64,000 bases of DNA from Temnothorax longispinosus (Eukaryota > Arthropoda > Insecta > Hymenoptera > Formicidae): NCBI RefSeq assembly GCF_030848805.1, contig NW_027269959.1, positions 249,236-313,235 on the forward strand, given 5' to 3'. How positions within the stretch are numbered: position 1 is the first letter of the stretch; every line of letters begins with the position of its first letter. Shown here piece by piece: positions 1 through 9,220 of the stretch. The notes under the pieces were generated by a model. It did not search any database and was not told the origin of the DNA. It saw only the letters and a list, made by a program, of their open reading frames with translations. Position numbers and translations under genes: made by a program.

Positions 1-1192
1 CGATGGAATATTATTTGGAAAGCAGGGATTCATCCACCCCCGTTTAATCTCACCGCAACAATTAATAGAGAATTGTAAGTTAATAAAAGAACAGAATCCC
101 CATGCAGAATTTCCGGTGAATACCGACGAAATCGGAATGGATCAACTTATAAAAATATCCAATTTACGAATTGCCTATTCCGGAAATCGATTAATTTATA
201 TTCTGCATATTCCATTATTGATTCCTGGAATATATAAAATGTATAGAGCCGTACCATTGCCTGCTAAACAAGCATTCGATGAAACAAAATTTGCAATAAT
301 TAAATCTGACGCAGAACATATTGGAATAAGCGAGGACACCGATAGCTTCTACGAGTTCCGAGAAGGGGAACTGCGAGAATGTATATCGTCCAGCACCGTA
401 TTTATCTGCCCAGCTATATTTCCTTTGAAAAAGATACGGCAAGCGACAAGTTGTAATATTCAACTCTTACTAAATAAGAATATAGAAATGGAATATTGCA
501 ACATAGTATTACAAAACTTACGAGAAACATACTGGAAAGCCTTAACTACGCCCGGAAATTGGATATATACTGCAAGAAAACGAGAAATAATTCGTATAGA
601 ATGCCAACAAAGCAAACAGGAAGAAATAAGTAATTCTGGCATTATTTCCATACGCCAAGGATGTAAAATTAAAGCAGGGACTACTACGATGAGCCATCCA
701 TCCGTTCACTCTATAGAATTCGTACAGCATTATACTCCAATGAACAACCTAAGCATTTTACAATTGTACGAGCCTATCCGCGAAAAATATCAAATCGACC
801 TGGCAGAAGCGACAAGCGAATTATGGACGATGAATAATAGCCACGTATCAACGACTTTTGATGACATCATTGAAAAGGCTCGCCAGATCAAGGATAGACG
901 GATGCAAGAACAAAGACTTATCACCTACAGTGCAGTAGGTTGGGGCATGAGTGTTCTCGGAATACTTGTGGTCATCGTCTGGATGATAAGCAGGACTTCT
1001 TGGATCAGCAGTACTGCGAATTTACTTTATGCCCGATGCAACCGTAACAAAGGAACCAAGGGACCTACCCCTTGCTCCTCAGTAGAGAATAAAAGCCGAA
1101 GTACCGAGCCCGAATCCGAACAGTCTGACTCAAGAACAGCAACGATCCAGTATAATCTACAAGAAGAAGCACAGGAAGCAGAGACACACTGA
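1..1192 (+). CDS. env: Retroviral envelope (Env/F-like) protein, C-terminal part; open at window edge
   Basis: The frame is open from the window edge to TGA at 1190-1192, so the start and any fusion peptide or cleavage site lie outside the window. The recognisable part (358 codons from a GTG at 116) has the layout of insect errantivirus Env and baculovirus-F-like proteins. There is a Cys-containing ectodomain (CISSSTVFICP, CNIQLLLNKN, and WIYTARKREIIRIEC), then one strong membrane segment at residues 268-292 of that stretch (LITYSAVGWGMSVLGILVV...). A 66-residue Ser/Glu-rich cytoplasmic tail follows. Known for the family: a type I glycoprotein that mediates membrane fusion. It is followed 44 bp later by another ORF, then the 3' LTR, the normal env position in a provirus. 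No internal stop is present. The family call is from motif and hydropathy pattern only. Confidence 0.75.
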   Translation, partial: DGILFGKQGFIHPRLISPQQLIENCKLIKEQNPHAEFPVNTDEIGMDQLIKISNLRIAYSGNRLIYILHIPLLIPGIYKMYRAVPLPAKQAFDETKFAIIKSDAEHIGISEDTDSFYEFREGELRECISSSTVFICPAIFPLKKIRQATSCNIQLLLNKNIEMEYCNIVLQNLRETYWKALTTPGNWIYTARKREIIRIECQQSKQEEISNSGIISIRQGCKIKAGTTTMSHPSVHSIEFVQHYTPMNNLSILQLYEPIREKYQIDLAEATSELWTMNNSHVSTTFDDIIEKARQIKDRRMQEQRLITYSAVGWGMSVLGILVVIVWMISRTSWISSTANLLYARCNRNKGTKGPTPCSSVENKSRSTEPESEQSDSRTATIQYNLQEEAQEAETH

Positions 1193-1236
1193 CGACTTGA
1201 AGACGTACAGCAATAATTCGTAAGTGACCAGACCAC

Positions 1237-2385
1237 ATGACTTCGTACCCAAATTTAGTCTTTGGTTTGTGCTCACTTCACAGGATGAGAAGGAGCAGCT
1301 ATTCTACCAATCATTATAAACGTTGGCACAGGATATTGGGACGACTCCGCCGGATTATTCTAACCATGCCGGGAATTGACGAAAATGTACCTATGGACCT
1401 CAGCGCAGCACAGTCGTATCGACGATCGCCAATTCCAATGCAGCGAGGACCACCGGAGCGCGACACCAGATCTCCTGGCGTCGACGTCCATCCCAATATG
1501 GACCGTGACTGGCCCGGCCCAACTGATCCTGAGGTCTTCGCCAGACCTCAGCGTCCGCCGACACCGGCGAACACCATCTACGAGGTGCCACGAATGTCAG
1601 TAGCATCCGTGGAAGCAGCTCTCACCCCCGGAATGGAAAATCTGATCGACGAGGTACTCGACGAGATCAACAGAGAGTCTCCTGTCGATGACAGCCTGGG
1701 CAGTGAGGTGACAGGCACCATCAGACTGCCTGATGTCTCCAGACCTCCGCCTCGTTACGCCAACATCCCGGCAACGCAGACGAGCCACGAGTACGTGGCA
1801 ATGGCATCATCAACACGAGCGGAAGCATGCAGCAGCCGTGGGTCGCATTCTCTGAGCGGCCTGAGTACATCGTTAAGCAGCCCGCTTGCCTTGGGAGGAC
1901 CATCTGGATCATACGATCACCTTGCTGAACCTGCAAACCGACATCATATACTAGGTGAGCGCCCTATGCTTCCCATACCGCAGGGCTCGCCACCCCCTCC
2001 TACACAACCACCACTATCAATACCGATTTATTACCGCGATTACTCAGATCCACTTGTAAGACCGGCCTATGACTTTATATGTCACTCCGCGTGGTACGCG
2101 CAAGTCGCGGCAGAACTCGCGCTGTGTGCGGATTGTGCAACAAGCGAACACACATTTTGCATTTATAACAGACCGAACGCCGTATGGCGACAGCTACACC
2201 TTCTCTCGCGAACTTTCGTTCATACAACTCTACACTGTGGGCGATGTTACAAGTTATTAATAAAAACTAAACGCGCGATTGATTGTCACGAGTGCCGCAC
2301 CACTATAATAGATTTACACGGACGTACCGAACATTTAACTTATCAAGTTCTATGTGAGGCGGTTATTCCTCGAGGAACACGTTAA
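1237..2385 (+). CDS. Post-env accessory ORF with a triple-CxxC C-terminal module (unknown function)
   Basis: A 382-codon ORF begins 44 bp after the env stop. The first ATG is at 1237, but the ATG at 1366 (aaccATGcc) is a better start, and a possible 3' splice site (tcacttcacag) lies between them, so the N-terminus is uncertain. The middle is long, Pro/Ser-rich and probably disordered. It contains PPRY (171-174, a PPxY-type motif), YEVP (115-118), YVAM (186-189, YxxM-type) and YDHL (226-229). The C-terminus is compact and Cys-rich: C297xxC300, C334xxC337, C350xxC353, with H305 and C308 nearby, suggesting zinc binding. The three CxxC pairs are spaced 33 and 12 residues apart, almost the spacing of the two small proteins encoded at 7350-7754 and 32886-33233. 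I do not recognise a described family. It could be a regulatory or release factor of the provirus (inference). Confidence 0.6.
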   Translation: MTSYPNLVFGLCSLHRMRRSSYSTNHYKRWHRILGRLRRIILTMPGIDENVPMDLSAAQSYRRSPIPMQRGPPERDTRSPGVDVHPNMDRDWPGPTDPEVFARPQRPPTPANTIYEVPRMSVASVEAALTPGMENLIDEVLDEINRESPVDDSLGSEVTGTIRLPDVSRPPPRYANIPATQTSHEYVAMASSTRAEACSSRGSHSLSGLSTSLSSPLALGGPSGSYDHLAEPANRHHILGERPMLPIPQGSPPPPTQPPLSIPIYYRDYSDPLVRPAYDFICHSAWYAQVAAELALCADCATSEHTFCIYNRPNAVWRQLHLLSRTFVHTTLHCGRCYKLLIKTKRAIDCHECRTTIIDLHGRTEHLTYQVLCEAVIPRGTR

Positions 2386-3284
2386 GCGATAAACGATACA
2401 AAACATTCGCTAAGAGATATAATGCTATTATATCTTATATATAGAAATAACCTACATATTATACTTTTAAACTTACTTATCGAATATTTTGCGTTATATA
2501 CTTATATTTAACTTTATAAATTACCACTTGATTTTCTTTTTAGTGTACTGCTTACAGGGAACTGTCTTATTATTAAGCACATTTATATTAGTGTTAGGAC
2601 TACTCCGAATAATAAAGTAAACATTAGCGAGCGACCTTACTATAAGACTAACATTAACCTAATACTAACATTTTTATTATGTACATGGTGAAGGGATCGA
2701 AATAAAATATTAATTTTATACAATTAACCTATGATTATACTTAATGAGCACGGTGGAGGACCTTAATTTCCTTAGAATAAGTACTTTGAAAATTAAATCG
2801 TAGCAATCAGTAGAATGTAATCTTAATTCTATATTAATAATTTTAACTTTAATATACATGCATAGAAAAGGGGAAAGAATACGCTGACACACGCATATAA
2901 TAGAAAATAGAAAAACACATATATTTAGTCAACCTTAAAATGCAAATAACTTAAATGCTTTACTAATTGTAAGATTACTATTATAACGTATTCATATTCA
3001 CACTCGTAAAACAAGCCCATCCAGGATAATTTCGTACCTATTCCTTGCCTGAAATAAAATGAAAGAAAATACATTAATATTCTCATTCATATATATATAT
3101 ATATATTCATAGGATTATAAAATAAGATTGAAATACTTATCCTTTATCCTTATTAATTCAGTCTCAGCTCACTATTACCTCCTATCACCTATAACAATAA
3201 TGAAATATATCAATTACTGCACTCTTATAAGATAAAACCGTTATATATAATCAATAAATAATTATCCTTACAGAGCTAAGCAAA

Positions 3285-3407
3285 ATGTCAACGACAAGCC
3301 TTATGCTAGAAGTAAAAAGACTACGTAATTTTGCTTATCGCCTGGATTTAGACGAAGCTAAGGAAAGAACACGCGGCAAATACTTGAATATAATTAAACA
3401 AAAATAA
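3285..3407 (+). CDS. Possible 40-residue proviral micro-ORF behind a splice-acceptor-like site
   Basis: ATG at 3285 follows a good acceptor-like sequence (tatccttacag, AG at 3272-3273) by 11 bp and reads 40 codons to TAA. The predicted peptide is charged and helical-looking and contains YRLDLDEAKERTRGK, unlike the Phe/Ile/Asn/Lys-rich translation expected from random AT-rich DNA. It may be a terminal exon of a spliced accessory transcript or a chance ORF. No homologue is known to me. Confidence 0.3.
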   Translation: MSTTSLMLEVKRLRNFAYRLDLDEAKERTRGKYLNIIKQK

Positions 3408-3765
3408 TAAAAAATAAAAAAAGGGGAGAAACTAAACTTATATGAATAAATGTAGTAACGATAGAAATATAGCATTAACTTACTTTTAATTTATCCTTAT
3501 CATATCCATCCAACGAAATCACGGTGACAGTATAGATAACCAGCCCTATAATAAAATAAGAATAACCTATATTACTAAATATCCTAATAAGTAACATAAG
3601 GAATGAACATTGAAAACAAATATGCGCGTCTATATATGTATGCAAGTACAAATATACACGTGTATATGCCCAATAAAATAAAAAAAAAAAAAAAGAGAGA
3701 AGAGAAGAAGAAAAAATATATTACTAACCAAATCTATAGAACTACTTAAGCACATTGCTAAACAA

Positions 3766-3849
3766 ATGTTTTGTCAATGGAACTATTACCTCGATTTAGA
3801 TAAATCCAACTGCAGCAACATAGCTCTTACACTACCACGCACATTTTAG
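3766..3849 (+). CDS. Possible 27-residue proviral micro-ORF
   Basis: A short ATG-to-TAG frame whose peptide contains NYYLDLDKSNC. It resembles YRLDLDEAK of the 40-residue ORF 0.4 kb upstream (Y-x-LDLD-x-x). The resemblance is short and could be chance. It is listed because the two lie in the same proviral 3' region. Confidence 0.15.
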   Translation: MFCQWNYYLDLDKSNCSNIALTLPRTF

Positions 3850-3964
3850 AATCCTGTAATAAAAATCACATAAATAATTAATTATCTATAAATATAATCA
3901 TACTCTATACGACATAACCGTAAAATTATACTTACTAATAAAAGTTCGGGGACCGAACTTCCCT

Positions 3965-3975
3965 AAGGAGGGAGA
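3965..3975 (+). promoter_or_regulatory. Polypurine tract of the provirus
   Basis: The purine run aaggagggaga ends exactly where the 3' LTR begins (TGTCACGTC). This is the expected plus-strand primer position in an LTR retroelement, and it supports reading the 3.2-kb repeat as an LTR. Confidence 0.7.
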
Positions 3976-6624
3976 TGTCACGTCTGACGGTATAATCACC
4001 GCTATATTCCACCCGCATAAATTTTTCGATTTTCTACCTTCATTGCTAGAAGTCCCCAGCATCTGAAAACAACATTATAATATAACAATCATTCTTTAAA
4101 ATAACTGTCACAACAATCACTCAGCTGATGCGAACACGCGTTCTTAAAGTAGTAGACATAAGCCTAGAGAACATGGCTGCCTTAAGGTACCCTTTCAAGC
4201 TTAAGCCCCATTTGCATGAATCACACTATAAACTTTTGGACAATTGCTTGTTAAAATTCCCCAGAGTCACTAAAATTGATCGTAAATGAATATTACAAAC
4301 TTTATGAGATCTTTTATGCCTGAGAAACATTATCACGCTAAAATAGTAATTATTTCATTAGCATTTTTTCAAACATGATTGTTATAAACAATTAAATTAT
4401 ATTATTAACAGACCTAGTTAGTGTGATTACTAGGACTATCACAAAAAGTCAAACAACTTTTGATTATAAACCATTGTTGGATCTCTCAAAATAAACTAAT
4501 TAACAATAAAATTTATCATAAAAATATTATTAAAGATGATGAATAAAATCACTGCAGACACTCAGCAGAGCATGTCAAGTAACCTCACAAAAACCCCTAC
4601 ATCATATCTCTTCTTAATTCCGAGATATAATTAAAAATTATGGAAATCCATAAAACACAAAAATTTTAAACAACCTAAAATAATGCCCTTAATTATCTGA
4701 ACACAACAAAAGAAACCCCATCTTTTTATCTCTTACCGTTCTCGAGTTATAAATTATTAAAGTTTCACATCCGCCATTTTGAATTTCCTACCCTTTAGAC
4801 TTACAAAGACCAAATCACTTTTACATTAATATTTTAGTCTTTTATACATTTTAAAGCTGAAAAATTTCATTTCTGAACAAAAATTTTGACACTTAATTAT
4901 TATGATAAAAATAGAATCTCTCATACTCCTAAACACCAGTAACGTTTTAACGCCGATTTTCTATTTAAATTAATTAAATTAATAAACGAGATTGAAAATT
5001 TGGAACGTTTGTTCATGGAACGTTTGTCCCATGAAAGACGAGGATAGTTTAATACCAGTTCACAGAGAGAAAGACAAGGATAGCTGCATAGATTCATAAT
5101 AAATTAAAATAAAATAGAAAACGAATAGTTTGAAATGAGAACAATATAAAAGTTTATAAGGAATAATCACTAGAATCGATCAATGATAAAACATTTACTA
5201 TATAATTATTCAAAATTGTAACTTACTTTTATAAACAATTATAAACAAATTATTGACCATGTCAATAAATATTTTTAACTCATACCTCAGATCGTATATA
5301 ACAACTTTTATATAAGTCAAAATTTCGTTACTCCATTAACGAAAGCTACATGAAAATCCAAAGGAAAAACCACCCGGTATAAAATATATGTCCCCAAAAG
5401 TTACCAATAACATAGTATTGCATATTCGTATTTGGTTAATTTAAAGGACATCGGAATTCAGATTTTAATATCCAGTAAACGACAATGATTAAAAATCCCT
5501 TTTTATATACCCTGAAAACATAAACCTTTTCCCCTAAAAATAATATATAAAGCATAATTTTTACTAAACTCCTATACTTAATTAATCGTAAAAATACAAA
5601 CCTCTGTTTGTGCAACAACACTCTGAAATATATAGTAACAAAAGCTCGTTCGGTACACAAAATTTCGACCGCACAAATAAACTCTGCATCAGTACACCTA
5701 CGAAAAATGATAATAACTTTTATTTCTGCAATTGTTTATTTACGAAAAATTTATAACAATAAAATAACAAATGCTCATAAACAAGATGATATTAGAAATT
5801 CAAAACCTCTTAAATAAAGAGAACATAACAATATCAATACGCGGATTAAAGAGTATTAATTTATTTAATTAATAAATTGTTATTAACAAATACATATATC
5901 AACAATAAAATTTTCCAATACTATATTATGCTTTAGTGAAAGTCCTACAATATGTTTCCTATACACTCCTATCAAATTCCCAACCATTCGCGAGATATAA
6001 AAATAATAAAAATCTTATTATATATAAACAATTTAATTTTATTAATTTCCCGTACTAATAAGAATGCTGACCATTCCTACCTGCATGATACATTATTAAC
6101 ATGATAGTAGAATCATTATTACCACTGCTAAAATCACTTTTATCAATATTATTGTTATTAACAAAATATATATATACTTACTAAAATTAATATAAATCTC
6201 GAGCGTCAAACGCTGAAGCGCCACTCACGAACCTGAGAAAGATAGAATTGTACATGCGTAGCATAAGGAACGCGAATCCGAGCGAGATGCGAATATTGTA
6301 CGATCTGAAAGAGAGAAAGAGAGAGTCAGATATACTATAGTAACTGTTAGACGAAGAGAGCAATATCTTTTATACTTTAGACATGCTAATAATGACTTTA
6401 ATTGTACTATTGAATTATTCTACCCTATGTAAAGTATGTCTAAAGAAAATTTAAATAATATTCAACATATATTTTCACATTTTAAAAATTCAAATATTAA
6501 AGATTTCTTATTTTTCTTGATAATAAAAGTCATATTGAAATTTCATAATGAAAGAAAGTATCGCTCTCAATACAAATCGCTGTTAGACTAGAGAATAAAA
6601 ATAGAATTCAGACGAGTCACCTGT

Positions 6625-6806
6625 ATGACTCATTCGAGTGAATCTAGTCCTTGCATAGACCATATATGGACATGTCGAAGCAGAGCGCAACGCATGACCA
6701 TATAAGGTAATGAATTTCAAGACACCACCCTATGACTCATTGCTGGCAAGCGAGCCACACCACTAGAAGTAGACTCACATCCGCTAGACAACGCCTTATG
6801 ACTCAT
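6625..6806 (+). promoter_or_regulatory. Three perfect AP-1/bZIP palindromes in the LTR U3
   Basis: ATGACTCAT occurs at 6625-6633, 6732-6740 and 6798-6806, with the last 44 bp upstream of the TATA box. This nonamer is the classical AP-1/GCN4-type bZIP site. All three are kept in copies 2, 3, 4 and 6. In copy 5 only the first (30140-30148) survives and the other two are mutated (30247-30255, 30313-30321). Enhancer activity is inferred. Confidence 0.6.
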
Positions 6807-6849
6807 TGTAACGAGGTGTGGTCACCTCCCACTACCGTTTCCAAAATTG

Positions 6850-6973
6850 TATAAAAGCGGAATCTTTCACCCTCTCGACGGAGAGTGTGGAACGAGCCAG
6901 GAAAGGTCACATATCTCATACTTGTTCCATCCTCCCACATAAACCACTTGTATCGTAAAAGTTCTACAATAAA
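6850..6973 (+). promoter_or_regulatory. LTR core promoter, start-site hairpin and poly(A) signal
   Basis: TATAAAAG at 6850-6857 is followed at 6868-6889 by a hairpin (CACCCTCTC-gacg-GAGAGTGTG, one mismatch) that overlaps the expected transcription start, then by AATAAA at 6968-6973. The stem is kept in the other copies while the loop varies (gacg, gtcg, aacg). The U3-R-U5 division is inferred from this order. Confidence 0.55.
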
Positions 6974-7182
6974 TATCATACTTTTTTTTATCAAAAGAAA
7001 GATAAAGATTATTGGAGATTATTGAATTACCTACCTTCGACGGATCCAAGGAGCCATAATCTACATCGCCGACCAACAGCTAATTATCCTGGGGTTTTAC
7101 CTCCTTAACTGCAAGAAAAAGAACCCATCAACGGAGACGTTCTGCCGGATCGAAGCCACCTCGCATCACCCAGGACGTCACA

Positions 7183-7336
7183 CGAGCTAGCAATCCTCAC
7201 AAATAATGACCCCCGTAGTTTTATTTTGGAAAAACAACGACCAGACACAGATTCCCGTCATTAGCCATGCTCTGATAGGGCTAGGGGGTGAAACTACTTC
7301 CGGAGGTTGCCGATTTACTGGATGCCCGGGACACAT
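7183..7336 (-). pseudogene. ORF3 of the ORF-bearing unit, N-terminal part cut by the provirus
   Basis: The frame starts at an ATG (7336) with MCPGHPVNRQPPEVV and reads through ITGICVWSLFFQNKT-like residues to the first CxxC pair (CEDC). There the provirus LTR interrupts it. The full version is at 32886-33233. It starts 13 bp after the stop of ORF2, so the two were probably expressed together. Confidence 0.5.
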
Positions 7337-7349
7337 GAACAATGGAGCG

Positions 7350-7754
7350 CTAAACTCTAGTTTGGGAGATGGCAATTATCGTAGATTCGCGTTCTAAATA
7401 TTGGTCTCCTCCCTCGTGTTCCACCGAACGTTTTACGTTAGAGAATATTTCGCAGCACGTGGTACACGCGGAGGGGCTCTGGATTTCTCCGATCACGACG
7501 TCGCACGAATCGCACTCTTCGACTTTGTATCGGTAACCGATATGCATATAATGGCGGACTAAGCAGTCGTACTGGCGGCGTTGCGGGCCCGTTAGGTCTC
7601 GAAAACACTCTTCACAGAGGTAGTGTTTGCTATCACGATTTTGATGGCAGATAGTAAAGACACACACGGCGCGCGATAACCAATTCCGCCGCGCAATTCT
7701 AGAGGCCAATGGGGTTAGTCGGCGCGCGGGGCGTCGCGTGCGCGGCTCGCTCAT
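7350..7754 (-). CDS. ORF2 of the ORF-bearing unit: 134-residue triple-CxxC protein
   Basis: An intact 134-codon frame with a basic N-terminus (MSEPRTRRPARRLTPL) and then a probable zinc module: C47xxC50, C81xxC84, C97xxC100, with H44 and H68 nearby. CxxC spacing is exactly 30 and 12 residues, the same as ORF3 just downstream, and a W-L-x4-CV stretch precedes both modules, so ORF2 and ORF3 are tandem paralogues. The protein is nearly identical to the copy at 32468-32872, with no stops in either. That is notable in a region otherwise full of dead genes and suggests recent activity or selection. No described family is recognised. Nucleic-acid binding is a guess from the basic tail and Cys pairs. 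Confidence 0.6.
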   Translation of the reverse strand: MSEPRTRRPARRLTPLASRIARRNWLSRAVCVFTICHQNRDSKHYLCEECFRDLTGPQRRQYDCLVRHYMHIGYRYKVEECDSCDVVIGEIQSPSACTTCCEIFSNVKRSVEHEGGDQYLERESTIIAISQTRV

Positions 7755-7792
7755 GCCGTTCGTTTAGCGCCTAAAGGCGTCGTCACCTACCT

Positions 7793-8293
7793 TTAGTCGA
7801 GTTCCAATGGGTGATCCGCGGTACCCCAGTGTTCTGGTGGTGAGGCGTCGAACCACAGGTGTAGAATCTCGGCGCGGCGCTGGATCAGGCGGATCCGGCG
7901 GGGGTCGTCCTTTTTGATTGAAGCGATGAATTCCCAAGATGGAACTGGTGGTGGATTGTCGGAATCTTCCCCCGGTGTGAAAGTGATCGGGGTTAGCCGA
8001 TAATTCTGGGCCTTCCGGAATGCTTGGTAATCTGCTCGAGACTCGGCCTTGTCCAGTGGAACGTAAATGTATTGTATACTTTTAATGTTAATTTTGCGCA
8101 CTGAAGTTAGGTTTTCGAGTTTTGGTCTCGCGTCCGCTTTGCACGCGGAATTCGCGACGAAGTACCTTTCGTATTCAGGATCAGGCGCGTAATCGGAAAG
8201 GACTCCTAACAATGGATTCGGAGGGGTCCCGAACAAAAGGCGGTTGAGCCTGCGGGTGCGTACTTTGAGTCCGCTTCGTCGCGTCTTGGGCAT
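7793..8293 (-). CDS. ORF1 of the ORF-bearing unit: 166-residue basic protein, unknown
   Basis: An intact 166-codon frame beginning MPKTRRSGLKVRTRRLNR and ending ADHPLELD. The N-terminus is strongly basic. The middle contains a Tyr-rich IQYIYVPLDKAESRADY stretch and a Pro-rich DNPPPVP segment. It has one Cys and no recognisable catalytic motif or membrane segment. The stop is followed directly by a splice-donor-like sequence (taaag|gtaggt here, taaag|gtaagt in the second copy), so the transcript may be spliced after ORF1. The second copy (31929-32429) is broken by a TGG-to-TAG change. No family recognised. Confidence 0.5.
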   Translation of the reverse strand: MPKTRRSGLKVRTRRLNRLLFGTPPNPLLGVLSDYAPDPEYERYFVANSACKADARPKLENLTSVRKINIKSIQYIYVPLDKAESRADYQAFRKAQNYRLTPITFTPGEDSDNPPPVPSWEFIASIKKDDPRRIRLIQRRAEILHLWFDASPPEHWGTADHPLELD

Positions 8294-8364
8294 TTGTTAA
8301 CTACTGATGGAGGTTGAAAGACAAATACGCTTCGGTTGACTCTCTTTGCTCGTGGCGAGAAAGC

Positions 8365-8534
8365 GTGCTGCTCGTACAGCACTGCCCCTCTCCAGACACC
8401 CACGGACGGTAGCGTGCCGCTCGTACGGCACTGCCTCGTACGCAGATGTGGCACAAGGGGAGGACCGGTGATTCGGATGCCTTATTGCAATTACTAGAAT
8501 ACCCACAGACGGAGACGTGCCGCTCGTACGGCAC
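8365..8534 (-). repeat. Three conserved hairpins upstream of ORF1 (inner copy)
   Basis: Three 18-nt hairpins at 8365-8382, 8414-8431 and 8517-8534 have six-pair stems and the same loop TACGAG (minus strand). Two have stem GTGCCG/CGGCAC, and one has GTGCTG/CAGCAC, a compensatory change that keeps the stem. All three are matched in the second unit at 31688-31857. They lie just upstream of ORF1, in the expected leader of the message. Confidence 0.6.
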
Positions 8535-8889
8535 TGGTCTCGTGTGTGGATGTGGTGTAAGTGGGATCAGTGGATAATGTGCGAAGAGGTGTAAGAATTT
8601 GTAGAGCAAGATATTGTATAAAAATGATTGTATATTATAATAATTCTACATAGGACATATGATTACAAAAGTAACAAGATTACAATCAGGAATGTATATA
8701 TGGTGACACGTAATTCTATATGTAGTGAGAGAGCTTGAAGGCTCTGGGTTCGGTAACGCACGTGGAGATAGGAAGATTCTCGATGTGGAAATAGGAAGGT
8801 TCTGGATTCAGAGAGACTCGAGAAGGATTCAGTGGTTACTTAACTGGAGAGTCCGTGATCGAGGTAGGACTCCGGGGAACTGACAGCGT

Positions 8890-9220
8890 CCCTTGGGATG
8901 TTCGTCCTTATATTCCTGTTTTCCGATGGCGGGGGTGGTCGAGTGGAAGGGTTGACTGAGTGGAAGGGTTGAGTTGCGTCATCGGCTCCGCTTTCGATTT
9001 CTCTCCTTATATGGTCATGGCCTGAGTTTTCTTCCCTTTGTTGCCTGAGTGGAAGGGTTGAGTTGCGTCATTGGCTCCGCTTTCGATTTCTCTCCTTATA
9101 TGGTCATGGCCTGAGTTTTCTTCCTTTTGTTGCCTGAGTGGAAGGGTTGAGTTGCGTCATCGGCACCGCTTTCGATTTCTCTCCTTATATGGTCATGACC
9201 TGAGTTTTCAGGAAGGGTCT
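8890..9220 (-). repeat. Promoter-proximal tandem repeats of about 88 bp (three copies)
   Basis: Three near-identical units containing gagtggaagggttgagttgcgtca, a CTCCGCTTTCGATTT block and CCTTATATGGTCATG. The second unit (31105-31290) has only two, so the number varies between copies. A TATA-like tccttatatt lies at about 8907-8916 on this side. A regulatory role is inferred. Confidence 0.5.

Larger units (their letters stand above)
2386..3964 (+). other. 3' region of the provirus between the last long ORF and the polypurine tract
   Basis: About 1.6 kb of AT-rich sequence with no long ORF. It contains two short ORFs annotated separately, an A-rich tract at about 3677-3715 and a short TA repeat near 3096. 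Such a long gap before the 3' LTR is unusual and may hold exons of spliced accessory messages. Confidence 0.5.
3976..7182 (+). mobile_element. Giant 3' LTR (3207 bp) of the env-bearing provirus, copy 1
   Basis: The LTR starts TGTCACGTCTGACGG directly after the polypurine tract and ends CCCAGGACGTCACA. The ends form an imperfect inverted repeat (TGTcACGTC / TGTgACGTC). Its last third has a promoter (TATAAAAG 6850-6857) and a polyadenylation signal (AATAAA 6968-6973), so U3 is about 2.87 kb and R/U5 about 0.3 kb. No long ORF is present. The right flank is CGAG (7183-7186). The insertion disrupts ORF3 of the ORF-bearing unit. That it is a repeat is certain from five further copies in the window. 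That it is an LTR is inferred from TG...CA ends, the polypurine tract, promoter and poly(A) order, and 4-bp duplications at other copies. Confidence 0.85.

Noticed and set aside
8365..8534. CRISPR-like short repeats.
   Set aside because: Only three palindromes with unequal spacing, part of a longer leader repeat, in eukaryotic DNA.
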